Below are positions 9,985 through 19,104 of a DNA stretch of 64,000 nucleotides, one piece after another. Both the position numbers and the translations under genes were made by a program. The stretch spans positions 124,001 to 188,000 of the forward strand of contig CAKUPQ010000001.1 of NCBI GenBank assembly GCA_934675205.1, in the 5' to 3' direction. The DNA is from an uncultured Flavobacteriaceae bacterium (lineage in GTDB: Bacteria; Bacteroidota; Bacteroidia; Flavobacteriales; Flavobacteriaceae). The first letter of the stretch is position 1, and each line of letters begins with the position of its first letter. The notes beneath the pieces were generated by a model. The model had not been told where the DNA came from, did not search any database, and worked only from the letters and a program-made list of their open reading frames with translations.

Positions 9985-10893
9985 TTACAAAATCATTTCT
10001 TTATAAGGAATAACAACCTCAAAACCTCTTTGTTTGAAGTATTCTACAGGGTTTTCTTTGGAAACAGCCAAAACAAAATCTCCTCCCCAAGCTCCAAGAC
10101 TTTTTATAGTTCCTTTAAAATCAGCAAAAAACATTTCTTTTATGGTCTGCATTTCCAAAACATTACTCATAATTACTTCGTGCTGTTCTAATAAATAAGC
10201 AAACTCGGACAACGATTTTGTCTGTTGAATTTCAGTTGTTATTCGGTTTATTTTTTCGATTGTTTTGGATATTCTGAATTGTCTTTTGTAATAACTCGCA
10301 ATCGCAGAACGGCTATTTTGCTTTTTGTTCAGATAGACAAAAAACAAATTGTCAGAAAATTCGGGGTTGAAGTTCACTTGTTCGATAATTGGGATGTCTT
10401 CTTCTAATCTGAACAAAATCGGACTGTCATTTTCGGCACAGGCAATGTCATATCCGCTTCCGCTAAAGGTGTTTTTCAGTAATTTGTACGGGTTGATTTC
10501 GAGCCATTTCGCAAGGTTATTTATCAGGGTAGAGGAAGTCCCTAATCCCCACAATCTCGGAAAAGTAAGCTGTGTTTCTACTTGATATCCTTTGTTTTTT
10601 TCTAAAAATTTCGGATTTAATTCGTAGGCTTGAAACAGAATTTCCGATAGTTTTTTTTCAAACGAATTATCGGAAACAAAAGTGTTTTCGATGATTTCAG
10701 AAAACGAAAAAACAACATCTATCCAAATCGTTTTATCCCAATCATAGCTATTCCAAGAAATAGTTTCAGAATTATTTTCGTGTACGGATAACTCCTGTCC
10801 GAAAACCGTAGGCAATGCCAAAGCCTTTGCTCCGTCAAGAACCGTATATTCTCCTGTCAAAAGAAGTTTTCCGTTGCTGTAAAATCGACTCAT
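9985..10893 (-). CDS. GYDIA-type GHMP kinase (mevalonate-pathway-like)
   Basis: A 302-residue GHMP-superfamily kinase. The N-terminus [16 protein letters not shown] resembles mevalonate and phosphomevalonate kinases. [12 protein letters not shown] at about 112-123 is the ATP-binding P-x3-GLGSS loop, and [13 protein letters not shown] is the GYDIA motif that names this Bacteroidota family. These kinases are thought to act in isoprenoid synthesis through mevalonate, but the exact substrate cannot be read here. No other mevalonate gene lies nearby. The gene reads away from the terminator at 10910-10933, so it probably has its own promoter. Confidence 0.85.
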   Translation of the reverse strand: MSRFYSNGKLLLTGEYTVLDGAKALALPTVFGQELSVHENNSETISWNSYDWDKTIWIDVVFSFSEIIENTFVSDNSFEKKLSEILFQAYELNPKFLEKNKGYQVETQLTFPRLWGLGTSSTLINNLAKWLEINPYKLLKNTFSGSGYDIACAENDSPILFRLEEDIPIIEQVNFNPEFSDNLFFVYLNKKQNSRSAIASYYKRQFRISKTIEKINRITTEIQQTKSLSEFAYLLEQHEVIMSNVLEMQTIKEMFFADFKGTIKSLGAWGGDFVLAVSKENPVEYFKQRGFEVVIPYKEMIL

Positions 10894-10909
10894 TTGATGA
10901 AAAACAGAA

Positions 10910-10933
10910 AAACAGCCTCTTTTGAGGCTGTTT
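10910..10933 (-). terminator. Hairpin terminator after plsC
   Basis: AAACAGCCTC and GAGGCTGTTT form a 10-bp stem with a four-base loop, followed on the minus strand by T-rich sequence. It lies about 60 bases past the plsC stop. Confidence 0.8.
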
Positions 10934-10993
10934 AATAATATTTATAATTAAAAAATAACAACATTAAGTACACGCAAATATACTAAAAAATAA

Positions 10994-11734
10994 TCAGAAT
11001 TTGCTTAATAAACCCTCCCAAATAATCTGATGACATTCCTGTTTTATAGCTTTTTTGTCGGCTTGTATTTTTCCTTGTGTTTCCACGAAATGATGAACTT
11101 TAGCCCTCATTTTTCCGGGACTTCCACTAAAAAAATCATACGGAAGACGTTTTTTGTTGTCATAAAAAATCATCGGAACAATCGGAATTTGGTGGTCAAT
11201 AGCCAATCGGAAAGCCCCGTCTTTGAACTGGTCCAAAACAACCGATTTGTCATTAGGAACTCCTCCTTCGGGGAAAATACAGATGCTCAACCCTTGTTTT
11301 AATCTTTCTTGAGCTTGGTCAAAAACTTCTTTTCGACTTTTGGAACTTCCTCTATCGACCAAAATACAGGTTCGTTTGTAGAAAAATCCGAAAATCGGAA
11401 GTTTTGCTAATTCTTTCTTTCCCACAAAAACAAACGGATTGTCTTTTACAACATAAAGCATCAACATAATGTCTATCATCGAGGTATGATTAGAAATCAG
11501 CATATAACTTTTCCCTTTTTCAAATTGTTGTAGTTTTTTTACGGAAACGAAAAATCCCATTCCGAAAAGGATAATTTTTGCCCAAAAACGAGCCAACCAA
11601 AAAAAGAATGGATACCATTTTTCTTTAGAAATCGAAATCAACAAAAAGGGAAACAATACCAATATCGGAATCGTTACCAAAACGTAAAACCAAATTCTGT
11701 ACAACAGACAAAAAGGTGCTTTTAAAAATTTCAT
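10994..11734 (-). CDS. plsC: 1-acyl-sn-glycerol-3-phosphate acyltransferase
   Basis: PlsC acylates lysophosphatidic acid to phosphatidic acid at the cytoplasmic membrane. The 246-residue protein has N-terminal membrane segments (about 10-35 and 42-65). It has the acyltransferase catalytic motif NHTSMID at 82-88 and the substrate-binding block FPEGGVPN at about 153-160. Length and motif spacing are normal. The MITE-like element at 11795-11954 lies upstream. Confidence 0.92.
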   Translation of the reverse strand: MKFLKAPFCLLYRIWFYVLVTIPILVLFPFLLISISKEKWYPFFFWLARFWAKIILFGMGFFVSVKKLQQFEKGKSYMLISNHTSMIDIMLMLYVVKDNPFVFVGKKELAKLPIFGFFYKRTCILVDRGSSKSRKEVFDQAQERLKQGLSICIFPEGGVPNDKSVVLDQFKDGAFRLAIDHQIPIVPMIFYDNKKRLPYDFFSGSPGKMRAKVHHFVETQGKIQADKKAIKQECHQIIWEGLLSKF

Positions 11735-11770
11735 CGGCTCAAAAGTAGTAAGAATTTGTTCAAAATAAAT

Positions 11771-11778
11771 TAAATTTG
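11771..11778 (+). promoter_or_regulatory. Candidate -7 element upstream of trpS
   Basis: TAAATTTG matches TAnnTTTG and is followed by CA. If used, the trpS leader would be about 175 bases long and would contain the whole MITE-like element at 11795-11954. Confidence 0.45.
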
Positions 11779-11794
11779 CAAGAATTGAATATGA

Positions 11795-11954
11795 GAGCCT
11801 GTTTAAATTTTATTTATTGGCTCTCTTATGATGTTTTTTGGCTGCAACTTCGTTAAATTTTGAAACGATAGGTTCAACTATCCTTTAAATATTTGCCTCG
11901 TTTCGCTCAAAAATCCTCAAAAATAAATCTCAAAAATAAAAATTAAACAGACTC
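11795..11954 (+). repeat. MITE-like dispersed element, copy 1
   Basis: A 160-bp non-coding element starts GAGCCTGTTTAAA and ends TTAAACAGACTC, an imperfect terminal inverted repeat. Its core (CAACTTCGTTAAATTTTGAAA, then a GATAG...CTATC hairpin, then TTTGCCTCGTTTCGCTCAAAA) matches the reverse complement of 22197-22356. It lies between plsC and trpS and ends six bases before the trpS ATG. It has no coding potential. Confidence 0.8.
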
Positions 11955-11960
11955 TAAAAA

Positions 11961-12929
11961 ATGGCAAAAGTATTAACAGGAGTTCAAAGTACGGGAACAC
12001 CACATTTAGGAAATCTTTTAGGAGCAATTCTTCCTGCAATCAAAATGGCAAATAGTTCGGAAGACGAATCGTTTTTGTTTATTGCCAATCTGCATTCGGC
12101 TACACAAATCAAAAATGCAGAATTGCTAAAGCAAAACACGTTAAGCGTTGCTGCAACTTGGCTGGCTTGCGGATTAGACACAGAAAAAACGATTTTTTAT
12201 CGTCAGAGTGATGTGCCTCAAACCTGTGAGCTTTCGTGGTATTTGAGCTGCTTTTTTCCGTTTCAAAGGCTGACATTAGCACATTCTTTTAAAGACAAAC
12301 AAGATTATTTAGAAGATGTAAATGCAGGATTATTTACGTATCCGATGCTTATGGCTGCTGACATTTTGCTGTATGATGCAGAAATTGTACCTGTCGGAAA
12401 AGACCAACTGCAACATTTGGAAATTACCCGAGATGTAGCTTCGAGATTCAACCATCAAATGGGAGAAACATTTGTTCTTCCACAAGCCAAAATCGAAGAA
12501 AACGTGATGATTGTTCCGGGTACGGACGGACAAAAAATGAGCAAATCAAGAAACAATTATATTGATATTTTTTTAGATGACAAGGCTTTGCGAAAACAAG
12601 TGATGAACATCGAAACCGATAGCACTCCACTCGAAGAACCAAAAAATCCTGATACGTGTAAAGTCTTTGCTTTGTATGCTTTGTTAGCTGACGAGGCACA
12701 AATTGTAACTATGAGGCACAATTATTTAGGAGGAAATTACGGTTACGGACACGCAAAACAAGCTCTTTTTGAACTGATTTTAGAAAAATTTAAAACCGAA
12801 AGAGAAAAATACAACTACTATATCAACAATCCTGCTGAAGTGGAAAAAATACTTTTGGCAGGAGCTGAAAAAGCAAGTAATGTTGCAAACGGAGTGCTAA
12901 AAAGAGTTCGTGAAAAATTAGGATATTAA
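11961..12929 (+). CDS. trpS: Tryptophanyl-tRNA synthetase
   Basis: TrpRS is a class I aminoacyl-tRNA synthetase that charges tRNA-Trp. The 322-residue protein has the HIGH-type motif GTPHLGN at 12-18 and the KMSKS loop in DGQKMSKSRNNY near 192. It is the compact bacterial form. The MITE-like element occupies the region just upstream of the ATG. A strong bidirectional terminator follows. Confidence 0.97.
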   Translation: MAKVLTGVQSTGTPHLGNLLGAILPAIKMANSSEDESFLFIANLHSATQIKNAELLKQNTLSVAATWLACGLDTEKTIFYRQSDVPQTCELSWYLSCFFPFQRLTLAHSFKDKQDYLEDVNAGLFTYPMLMAADILLYDAEIVPVGKDQLQHLEITRDVASRFNHQMGETFVLPQAKIEENVMIVPGTDGQKMSKSRNNYIDIFLDDKALRKQVMNIETDSTPLEEPKNPDTCKVFALYALLADEAQIVTMRHNYLGGNYGYGHAKQALFELILEKFKTEREKYNYYINNPAEVEKILLAGAEKASNVANGVLKRVREKLGY

Positions 12930-12945
12930 GCTGACCCGTTTTTAA

Positions 12946-12960
12946 AAACCTGTCAGGTTT
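12946..12960. repeat. CCTGTCAGG palindrome, single copy
   Basis: AAACCTGTCAGGTTT is a near-perfect palindrome just after trpS. The same core occurs twice as a hairpin at 21483-21509, so it looks like a small dispersed intergenic repeat. Confidence 0.55.
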
Positions 12961-12965
12961 CAAAA

Positions 12966-12995
12966 AAAAACCAAACCCGTCAAGGTTTGGTTTTT
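12966..12995. terminator. Bidirectional terminator between trpS and the S8 protease gene
   Basis: AAAAACCAAACC and GGTTTGGTTTTT form a 12-bp stem with a six-base loop. T tracts on both strands let it serve both convergent genes. Confidence 0.9.
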
Positions 12996-13017
12996 TTATA
13001 TTATCTGAAATCTGATA

Positions 13018-14646
13018 TTATTTTTTAGACATTTCAGATGCCATAATAAGTGCGTTATAAGCATTTACGATTCCTCCCGATTTAGAGAATTCAGCAAACG
13101 ATTTTTTAACTACATCTCCCGAAGTTCCGTCTGTAATCATAACTTCGTGAGTTGGTTTAACAGATGAGTCCATCAAAATTTGTTTCACTTGATTTGCAGT
13201 TAAATTCGGATAGTACGAACGAACAAGTGCTGCAACTCCCGCTACATTCGGAGAAGCCATTGAAGTTCCTTGCAAATATCTGTATGTGCTGTCAGGAGCA
13301 GTTGCATAAATTTGAACTCCCGGAGCAAAAACATCTACATTACGTTTTCCGTAGTTTGTGAAGCTTGCTAATAATCTGCTGTCATAACTCGGAGCTAAAG
13401 CTCCAACAATCAAAACATTATTTGAATATTCTGCATCTCCATTGTACGAATCATTCGGAAATTTATTGATAACATCAATATCATTCGAATCATTTCCTGC
13501 TGCAATCACAATCAACACATCTTTTTCAGCTGCATATTTCATCGCATCAATAACCCATTGTCTGTGAGGAGAATAGTATTTCCCGAAACTTCCGTTGATA
13601 ACTTTTGCTCCATTATCAGCTGCATAACGAATAGCAAGAGCAATATCTTTATCATATTCATCTCCATCAGGAACGGCTCTCAAAGTCATAATTTCTACAT
13701 TGTTTGCAACTCCGTCTCCTCCTAATCCGTTATGACGAACTTGTGCTACAATTCCTGCTACGTGAGTTCCGTGAAGTGCTTCGTCTTTTTCCAATCCGAC
13801 AACATCGTTATTTCCGTATTTAGTATCGGTAAGATCATCAGGATTATCTCCTGTTAATTTTCTTCCGTTAAAATCTTTGTTAAAATGATATTTTTCTTGA
13901 GTTCCTATATAACTTTTGTAAGAGTCGATTCTTTTGTTAAAATCTTCAAGAGTTCCGGAAGTCAAAATTCTTTCCATTGTTTCTTTAGCACCATTAACTT
14001 TTTCGTCATCGGTTTTGATGCCTTTTACATCTTCAAGCGTAAACGAATCTTTTTTCAGATGCTCCGAGATAGTCTGCACAAGACCTGACATATAATCAAT
14101 CTGTTGCTGACCTACCTTAATTTCCATCATTTTTTCTTCATATTCTTTTTCGGCTCTTTTGTAATCGGCAGAACCGTCATTTGGAGTTTTCAACAAACGG
14201 ATAAACTCGTAATTTTCGTGAATGGCATCTCCTAAAAAGTTCCAGCCATGAACATCATCAATATATCCGTTTTTGTCGTCATCTTTTTTGTTTCCTTTGA
14301 TTTCTTTCGGATTTGTCCAGACAACAGGCTTTAAGTCAGGGTGTTCGATATCGATTCCTGAATCTATAATTCCTACAATAACTTTTGTTCCTTTGCTTTC
14401 TTTAAGAAGTTCAGAATAAGCTCTATCCACACTCATTCCCGGAATACTGTCTCGAACCAAATCCAGATGACTCCATCTTTGCAAGTCGTTTTCTTCTATT
14501 TTAGCTGTTTTTTTAACAGCATTTTCGATGGTTACCGGTTTTGCGGAAGTTAAATCCAAGTAAGCAACCGTGCTTTTTGTCGTACTACAACCTGCAAGAG
14601 CTAAAGCCATTACAGATGATATAAACAAGGGTTTTGTAAATTTCAT
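13018..14646 (-). CDS. Subtilisin-like (S8) serine protease, lipoprotein
   Basis: A 542-residue protease has a lipoprotein signal (lipobox ALAGC, Cys20). The catalytic triad is visible: Asp95 in IIDSGID, His292 in HGTHVAG and Ser462 in GTSMASPNVAG, with the oxyanion asparagine in AAGND near 385. About 200 residues separate Asp from His, far more than in classical subtilisins. This insert contains a predicted helical stretch (about 160-250). It probably acts at the outer membrane or periplasm. The substrate is unknown. Confidence 0.92.
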   Translation of the reverse strand: MKFTKPLFISSVMALALAGCSTTKSTVAYLDLTSAKPVTIENAVKKTAKIEENDLQRWSHLDLVRDSIPGMSVDRAYSELLKESKGTKVIVGIIDSGIDIEHPDLKPVVWTNPKEIKGNKKDDDKNGYIDDVHGWNFLGDAIHENYEFIRLLKTPNDGSADYKRAEKEYEEKMMEIKVGQQQIDYMSGLVQTISEHLKKDSFTLEDVKGIKTDDEKVNGAKETMERILTSGTLEDFNKRIDSYKSYIGTQEKYHFNKDFNGRKLTGDNPDDLTDTKYGNNDVVGLEKDEALHGTHVAGIVAQVRHNGLGGDGVANNVEIMTLRAVPDGDEYDKDIALAIRYAADNGAKVINGSFGKYYSPHRQWVIDAMKYAAEKDVLIVIAAGNDSNDIDVINKFPNDSYNGDAEYSNNVLIVGALAPSYDSRLLASFTNYGKRNVDVFAPGVQIYATAPDSTYRYLQGTSMASPNVAGVAALVRSYYPNLTANQVKQILMDSSVKPTHEVMITDGTSGDVVKKSFAEFSKSGGIVNAYNALIMASEMSKK

Positions 14647-14729
14647 TTTTGAGTTATTTATTAAAAGTTAGTACAAATATGTATATAATTTTTCAGATTT
14701 GTTACAAAAAACGGAATTTTTAGAAAACT

Positions 14730-15587
14730 TTAAAATATGTCTTCACATTTCAGATTGTCTTTCAGCCGTATTCCTTTTTCGGTTTGTTGGACTGTAATTA
14801 TCTGATTGTGTGCATCGTGTTCTAAAAACAAATAAAAATTATTATCAACAGCAAGATTCAAAAATTTCTCTTTCTCCCCTAAAGTCAAAAGCGGACGAGT
14901 GTCATATCCCATAACATAAGGAATTGGCAAATGTCCGACAGTTGGGAGCAAATCGGCTACATAAGCAATGGTTTTGTCCCCGTATTTGATTATCGGAATC
15001 ATTTGTTTTTCGGTATGTCCGTCTGCAAAGAAAATTCCGAAACCAAGCTCGGATTCCAACTGAAAATCCGTTTCGTTTCTCTGAATAAATTTCAGTTGTC
15101 CTGCTTCTTGCATTGGCAGAATATTTTCCGTCAAAAACGATGCTTTTTCTCTTGCATTGGGTTTTGTAGCCCATTCCCAATGGTTTTCGTTTGTCCAATA
15201 AACTGCATTTTTGAAAGCGGGAATATATCCTGTTTTGTCTTTGTTCCAATCTACACTCCCTCCACAATGGTCAAAATGCAGGTGTGTCATAAAAACATCG
15301 GTAATGTCATCTTTGGAAAATCCGTATTTTTGGAGGGATTTTTCTAACGAAAAATCCCCAAACTGATAGTAATAGCTAAAAAACTTTTCGGATTGTTTGT
15401 CTCCCATTCCGGTATCAATCAAAATCAGCCGTTTTCCGTCTTCAATCAGCAAACAACGAGTTGCCAAATCAATCATATTGTTGTTATCCGCAGGATTGGT
15501 CCTGTTCCAAATACTTTTCGGAACAACTCCAAACATTGCTCCTCCGTCTAATTTAAAATTTCCGCTTTCGATGGGGTATAGTTTCAT
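14730..15587 (-). CDS. Metallo-beta-lactamase-fold hydrolase
   Basis: A 285-residue protein has the zinc-binding HxHxDH motif at 102-107 (THLHFDHCGG). A downstream histidine (FADGHTEKQ), an aspartate in YVADLLPT and a histidine near EHDAHNQ complete the usual ligand set. Its organisation resembles the lactonase-type branch of the superfamily, but the substrate cannot be deduced. There is no signal peptide, so it is probably cytoplasmic. Confidence 0.85.
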   Translation of the reverse strand: MKLYPIESGNFKLDGGAMFGVVPKSIWNRTNPADNNNMIDLATRCLLIEDGKRLILIDTGMGDKQSEKFFSYYYQFGDFSLEKSLQKYGFSKDDITDVFMTHLHFDHCGGSVDWNKDKTGYIPAFKNAVYWTNENHWEWATKPNAREKASFLTENILPMQEAGQLKFIQRNETDFQLESELGFGIFFADGHTEKQMIPIIKYGDKTIAYVADLLPTVGHLPIPYVMGYDTRPLLTLGEKEKFLNLAVDNNFYLFLEHDAHNQIITVQQTEKGIRLKDNLKCEDIF

Positions 15588-15622
15588 TTTTTTTAGGTTA
15601 TGTAGTTATGAGGTTAGAATTG

Positions 15623-15856
15623 CTATTTCTTTTCTGAATTTTTATTCCCCGAGAATTTTTTCAGTACAAAAAAATCAAAAATCATCATAAAAACTCCGAA
15701 AAAAGCTGTTTGTCCTAATGATTTTCCGAGACAGCTCCATTCTTTTAGGTTTTCGTAGCACATATTCGGAAGTTTAAAAAAATATCCGACTACAAAATAC
15801 AGCACAGAATAAATCAGAAATCCTGTAATGAGTTTAGTGAGTTTTTGTTTATTCAT
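15623..15856 (-). CDS. Small membrane protein, two predicted helices
   Basis: This 77-residue protein starts MNKQKLTKLITGF. It has hydrophobic segments at about 8-28 and 45-67 and a lysine-rich C-terminus. I recognise no family. Its ATG overlaps the stop of the preceding gene by four bases (ATGA), so the two are almost certainly co-translated. The overlap is the reason for choosing this start over longer readings. Confidence 0.65.
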   Translation of the reverse strand: MNKQKLTKLITGFLIYSVLYFVVGYFFKLPNMCYENLKEWSCLGKSLGQTAFFGVFMMIFDFFVLKKFSGNKNSEKK

Positions 15857-16041
15857 GACATCAAATATTTTTTGATTACAAACAACATTCCGATAAAAGC
15901 CAAAAAGACTATCAAAACCCAAAGTCTTCCTTTATAAAAAGTATCGTGCATTTTTCGGTCTTTTGCATAAGAATAAATCATTATTCCTACAAAAATCACA
16001 AAAAAACACCCTGCAAAAATTAACTGATTGGTTGAAAACAT
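15853..16041 (-). CDS. Small membrane protein, two predicted helices
   Basis: This 62-residue protein (MFSTNQLIFAGCFFVIFVG) has membrane segments at about 5-24 and 40-58, separated by a basic loop (KDRKMHDTFYKGR). It is coupled through an ATGA overlap to the next gene. No known function. The pair lies between the acetyltransferase and hydrolase genes. Confidence 0.65.
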   Translation of the reverse strand: MFSTNQLIFAGCFFVIFVGIMIYSYAKDRKMHDTFYKGRLWVLIVFLAFIGMLFVIKKYLMS

Positions 16042-16119
16042 TTTTATTTGAATTTGAACGTAAAGATACGTATTTAGTCCGAAGCAAAAAGTCCAAAATC
16101 CGAAGTTTGTAAAATTTCA

Positions 16120-16566
16120 TCAATTTCTAATCATTTTCTTGTGCGGAATTCCGTCTTCGAGATATTCTTCTCCGATAGGTTCAAATCCTAAACTTTGGTA
16201 AAAACCAAGTAAATAACATTGAGCTGAAATCGTGATAACCTCTTCGCTAAACCGATTTTTAACCTCCTGAATACTGTTTTGCATCAGAGTATAACCGAGT
16301 TTTTGGTTTCGGAAACTCTTATCGGCTACAACCCGTCCGATAGAGGCTGTTTCAAAATAATCTCCCGATTTAAAAATCCGTGAATAGGCAATAATTTTTC
16401 CGTTTGATTTTGCTAAAATATGAATCGCTTTTTGGTCTTTGTTATCCAAATCGGGATAGATACTGTTTTGTTCGATAATAAAAACCTGTTCCCTCAACCG
16501 AAGCAATTCGTAGAGTTCTTCAATAGTCAGTTCTTCAAAACGCTTACTTTTCCAAATAATTTCCAT
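16120..16566 (-). CDS. GNAT-family acetyltransferase, ElaA-like
   Basis: A 148-residue acetyltransferase. The order LRLREQVFIIEQNSIYPDLD, AYSRIF, IGRVVAD, RNQKLGYTLMQ (acetyl-CoA loop) and FYQSLGFEPIGEEYLEDG matches the ElaA group of N-acetyltransferases. The acceptor is unknown. The ATG overlaps the stop of the DUF4837 gene by one base (TAATG), which indicates translational coupling. Confidence 0.88.
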   Translation of the reverse strand: MEIIWKSKRFEELTIEELYELLRLREQVFIIEQNSIYPDLDNKDQKAIHILAKSNGKIIAYSRIFKSGDYFETASIGRVVADKSFRNQKLGYTLMQNSIQEVKNRFSEEVITISAQCYLLGFYQSLGFEPIGEEYLEDGIPHKKMIRN

Positions 16567-17537
16567 TAGTTGAATTTTACTGATTTTATGATGGCTTCAA
16601 GCTCGTGCATGGTGTTTCTTTTGGAAGAAGACGGAGCATAAGCAAAACCCTCCAAAACGATCATCCGATTGTTTTGCTTGTCCAAAACCGCATAATTAAT
16701 AAACGGACCGGACATAAAAATTCCTTTGAGTTCCCACGTTCCTACGGTCTGAAAAGCTTTTTTTCCTGCCAAAAAAGTCGTTTCAAAATACGGAGCATAA
16801 GCCTCTTCGGTTATCATAAAGCCTTCTTTTTTGTCTTCTTGAGATTGTATAAAACACCCTCCGACAGAATCCCGCACTTTGATGATTCGGTTGAGATTTT
16901 CAAATTGAGAAGCATACTCAAAATACGGAATCTGATACATCAAAAAGCTCGAGCTTCCGTTTTGGGTTTCTTTTTTGAACCAAGCGAATTTTTCGTCTTC
17001 TGCTACAAGCTCAAAATCAGACGGAATATTCAGCTCAACATCAAATTTATCCCGAATAATATGTGTATCTAAAGGCGAAAGAGCGATTTTTTTTTGGGTT
17101 TCCGAAATTTCGAATTGCTTAATGGTTTTTATAATCGAATCGGATTTTTTCTCAAACAGATTGATGATGTCATTGGTTGTTTTTCCGGAAAGATAAATTA
17201 CGCTTTGATTCAGAGCAAAATCATTGTTGCGGATTTCAAAAATATTGTCAATAGATTTTTCGACTATGATAATATTTCGGTTTTGACAAAAATGGTCATC
17301 TCCTGTTCTGTCGGTATGTTGAACAAGATTAAAAAGCGGTTCTTCCTGTGGAAGTCCTTTGACAGTTGTAGTGAGTTTTTTTCGAATACTGTCTCCTACT
17401 TCTCCGTTCCAAAGATTATCTTCGATAATAACAGTAATCAGATTGGTTTCTCCGACTGATTCTTTTAAAGAGATTTCTTTTTCTTTACAGGAAAACAAAG
17501 AAAAACACAGCAAAAATATAAAGGTGATTTTTTTCAT
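16566..17537 (-). CDS. DUF4837 lipoprotein
   Basis: A 323-residue lipoprotein (MKKITFIFLLCFSLFSC, lipidated Cys17) matches the flavobacterial DUF4837 family in length and in blocks such as IIVEKSIDNIF, IPSDFELVAED and GKKAFQTVGTWELKG. The function is unknown. These genes commonly neighbour a LysM lytic transglycosylase gene, as here, which suggests a role at the cell wall or outer membrane. That role is inference. Confidence 0.8.
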   Translation of the reverse strand: MKKITFIFLLCFSLFSCKEKEISLKESVGETNLITVIIEDNLWNGEVGDSIRKKLTTTVKGLPQEEPLFNLVQHTDRTGDDHFCQNRNIIIVEKSIDNIFEIRNNDFALNQSVIYLSGKTTNDIINLFEKKSDSIIKTIKQFEISETQKKIALSPLDTHIIRDKFDVELNIPSDFELVAEDEKFAWFKKETQNGSSSFLMYQIPYFEYASQFENLNRIIKVRDSVGGCFIQSQEDKKEGFMITEEAYAPYFETTFLAGKKAFQTVGTWELKGIFMSGPFINYAVLDKQNNRMIVLEGFAYAPSSSKRNTMHELEAIIKSVKFN

Positions 17538-17650
17538 ACGAAAAACAGTATAGCAAAAAACGTGCTATTTTTTTTGGCAGGATGCTGGTGCAGGGAGTTC
17601 CTCAATCGAAAAAAAGATGCCAGATGTTAGAATGACAAAGCCAAACGTCT

Positions 17651-17693
17651 GCAATCAAACTTGTCTTCCCTGTCCGTACGACAGGCAGGAATC
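17651..17693. repeat. Dispersed intergenic repeat around a CCTGCCTGTCG palindrome
   Basis: Read on the minus strand, GATTCCTGCCTGTCG is followed by GACAGG and TTTGATTGCAG. The same order occurs on the plus strand at 28950-28983 (GATTCCTGCCTGTCGGCAGA, then CAGGTTTGATTACAG). It lies between the lytic transglycosylase and DUF4837 genes. Confidence 0.55.
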
Positions 17694-17698
17694 TTCAA

Positions 17699-18997
17699 TT
17701 ACATTACTTTGAGCTTTTTTCCTGCCTGAATGTTAGTTCCTGCTATGTTATTCCATTTTTTCAGGTTGTTTACGGTTACTCCGTATTTTCGGGCAATACT
17801 TCCTAAATTTTCGCCTTTACGAATTGTGTGGTATTTTGTTCCTGATTTGGCAACAGCATTTTCTTTAAACGGAAGAACTTTTTCGAGCTTGTCTTTTTCT
17901 GCATCGACATAAGCGTAAATCTTATCTTCATTCGACACAAAAAGGCCTACTCTATCGATTGGTAAACGAACATAATTTGGTTTTTCGGAAGAATACGGAA
18001 TAATATCAAGTTTGTAAGACGGATTCATAAAACGAATTTCATCAATCGAAACATCGACCAAATCTGAAATCTGTTCAAAACTCATTTTTCGTTTTAGGTG
18101 AATCGTATCGGTTTCGATGCGTTTTACAGTTGCTTTTTGCGGAGCAATACTATGTTCTTTGTGGTATTCAAAAACGTACATTGTCGCTAAAAAAGCTGGT
18201 ACATATCCTTGTGTTTCTCTCGGAAGATTTTGTCGGATATTCCAATAATTTCTAATTCCGTCCGAACGTCTGATAGCTTTGTTTACGTTCCCCGGACCTG
18301 CATTATAGGCAGCCAAAGCCAAATCCCAATCCCCGTACATTCTGTGCAAACTCGACAAATACTGACAAGCAGCCTCTGTTGCTTTAATCGGATCGTATCT
18401 TTCGTCAATATACGAATCTACATTCAGATTATAGGCTCTACCAGTTGGCAACATAAACTGCCATAATCCTCCTGCTCCCATTCTCGAAACAGCTCTCGGA
18501 TTGAGTGCAGACTCTACGATTGCCAAATATTTCAACTCCAAAGGAATATTGTATTTTGCTAATTTTTCTTCGAACATCGGAAAATAATATTCCGACAAAG
18601 CCATTAGCCTTTCGTACGATTTTTTGCGATTTTTCAGATAGGCTTTAATAGTATTTTCAAGAGCAGGGTTGTGTTGTATATTGAACACTGATTTTTCGTC
18701 AAGAAGTCGTAATCTTTCTTTTAACAATTCGGTCGAAAGCTCAAATTCTACAGGTTGCTCTGAATCAAAATTTTCAACAGTGTTACTCATTTCGTCATAA
18801 AGTTCTGACGAGGTCAACTCTTTAATCCACAAATTGTCGATTTTAGCTACTTTTTCGTGTCTTACAAAAGTAGTTTTAAGCGAATCTAACGATATTGTTT
18901 TTTCTTTTGTTTGCTCTGTTTCTAAATCTGTTTGAGCAAAAATTCCCCCCATTATAAACAGAGAAAAAGCACTCGTAATTATTTTTTTTGAAAACAT
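17699..18997 (-). CDS. LysM-containing lytic murein transglycosylase, MltD-like
   Basis: This enzyme cleaves the glycan chain of peptidoglycan to 1,6-anhydro ends. The 432-residue protein has a signal peptide ending GGIFAQ. Its SLT domain contains VESALNPRAVSRMGAGGLWQ, with the catalytic glutamate in VESALN, and ALAAYNAGPGNV. One C-terminal LysM (HTIRKGENLGSIARKYGV) binds glycan. The ATG at 18997 places the signal peptide at the N-terminus; a further upstream in-frame start is a TTG. Confidence 0.92.
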   Translation of the reverse strand: MFSKKIITSAFSLFIMGGIFAQTDLETEQTKEKTISLDSLKTTFVRHEKVAKIDNLWIKELTSSELYDEMSNTVENFDSEQPVEFELSTELLKERLRLLDEKSVFNIQHNPALENTIKAYLKNRKKSYERLMALSEYYFPMFEEKLAKYNIPLELKYLAIVESALNPRAVSRMGAGGLWQFMLPTGRAYNLNVDSYIDERYDPIKATEAACQYLSSLHRMYGDWDLALAAYNAGPGNVNKAIRRSDGIRNYWNIRQNLPRETQGYVPAFLATMYVFEYHKEHSIAPQKATVKRIETDTIHLKRKMSFEQISDLVDVSIDEIRFMNPSYKLDIIPYSSEKPNYVRLPIDRVGLFVSNEDKIYAYVDAEKDKLEKVLPFKENAVAKSGTKYHTIRKGENLGSIARKYGVTVNNLKKWNNIAGTNIQAGKKLKVM

Positions 18998-19104
18998 AAC
19001 CTTGCTTAATTCTTTGATTTTCAATCTTTTTTATTTTTAATCAATCTACAAATCTAAACATTTATAACTAAAGACCCGAAAAAATATTGTTAAAAAAGAC
19101 AATT

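Noticed and set aside
11795..11954. trpS leader as a T-box or tryptophan riboswitch
   Set aside because: The sequence matches a dispersed element found elsewhere and lacks T-box motifs, so it is better explained as a repeat.
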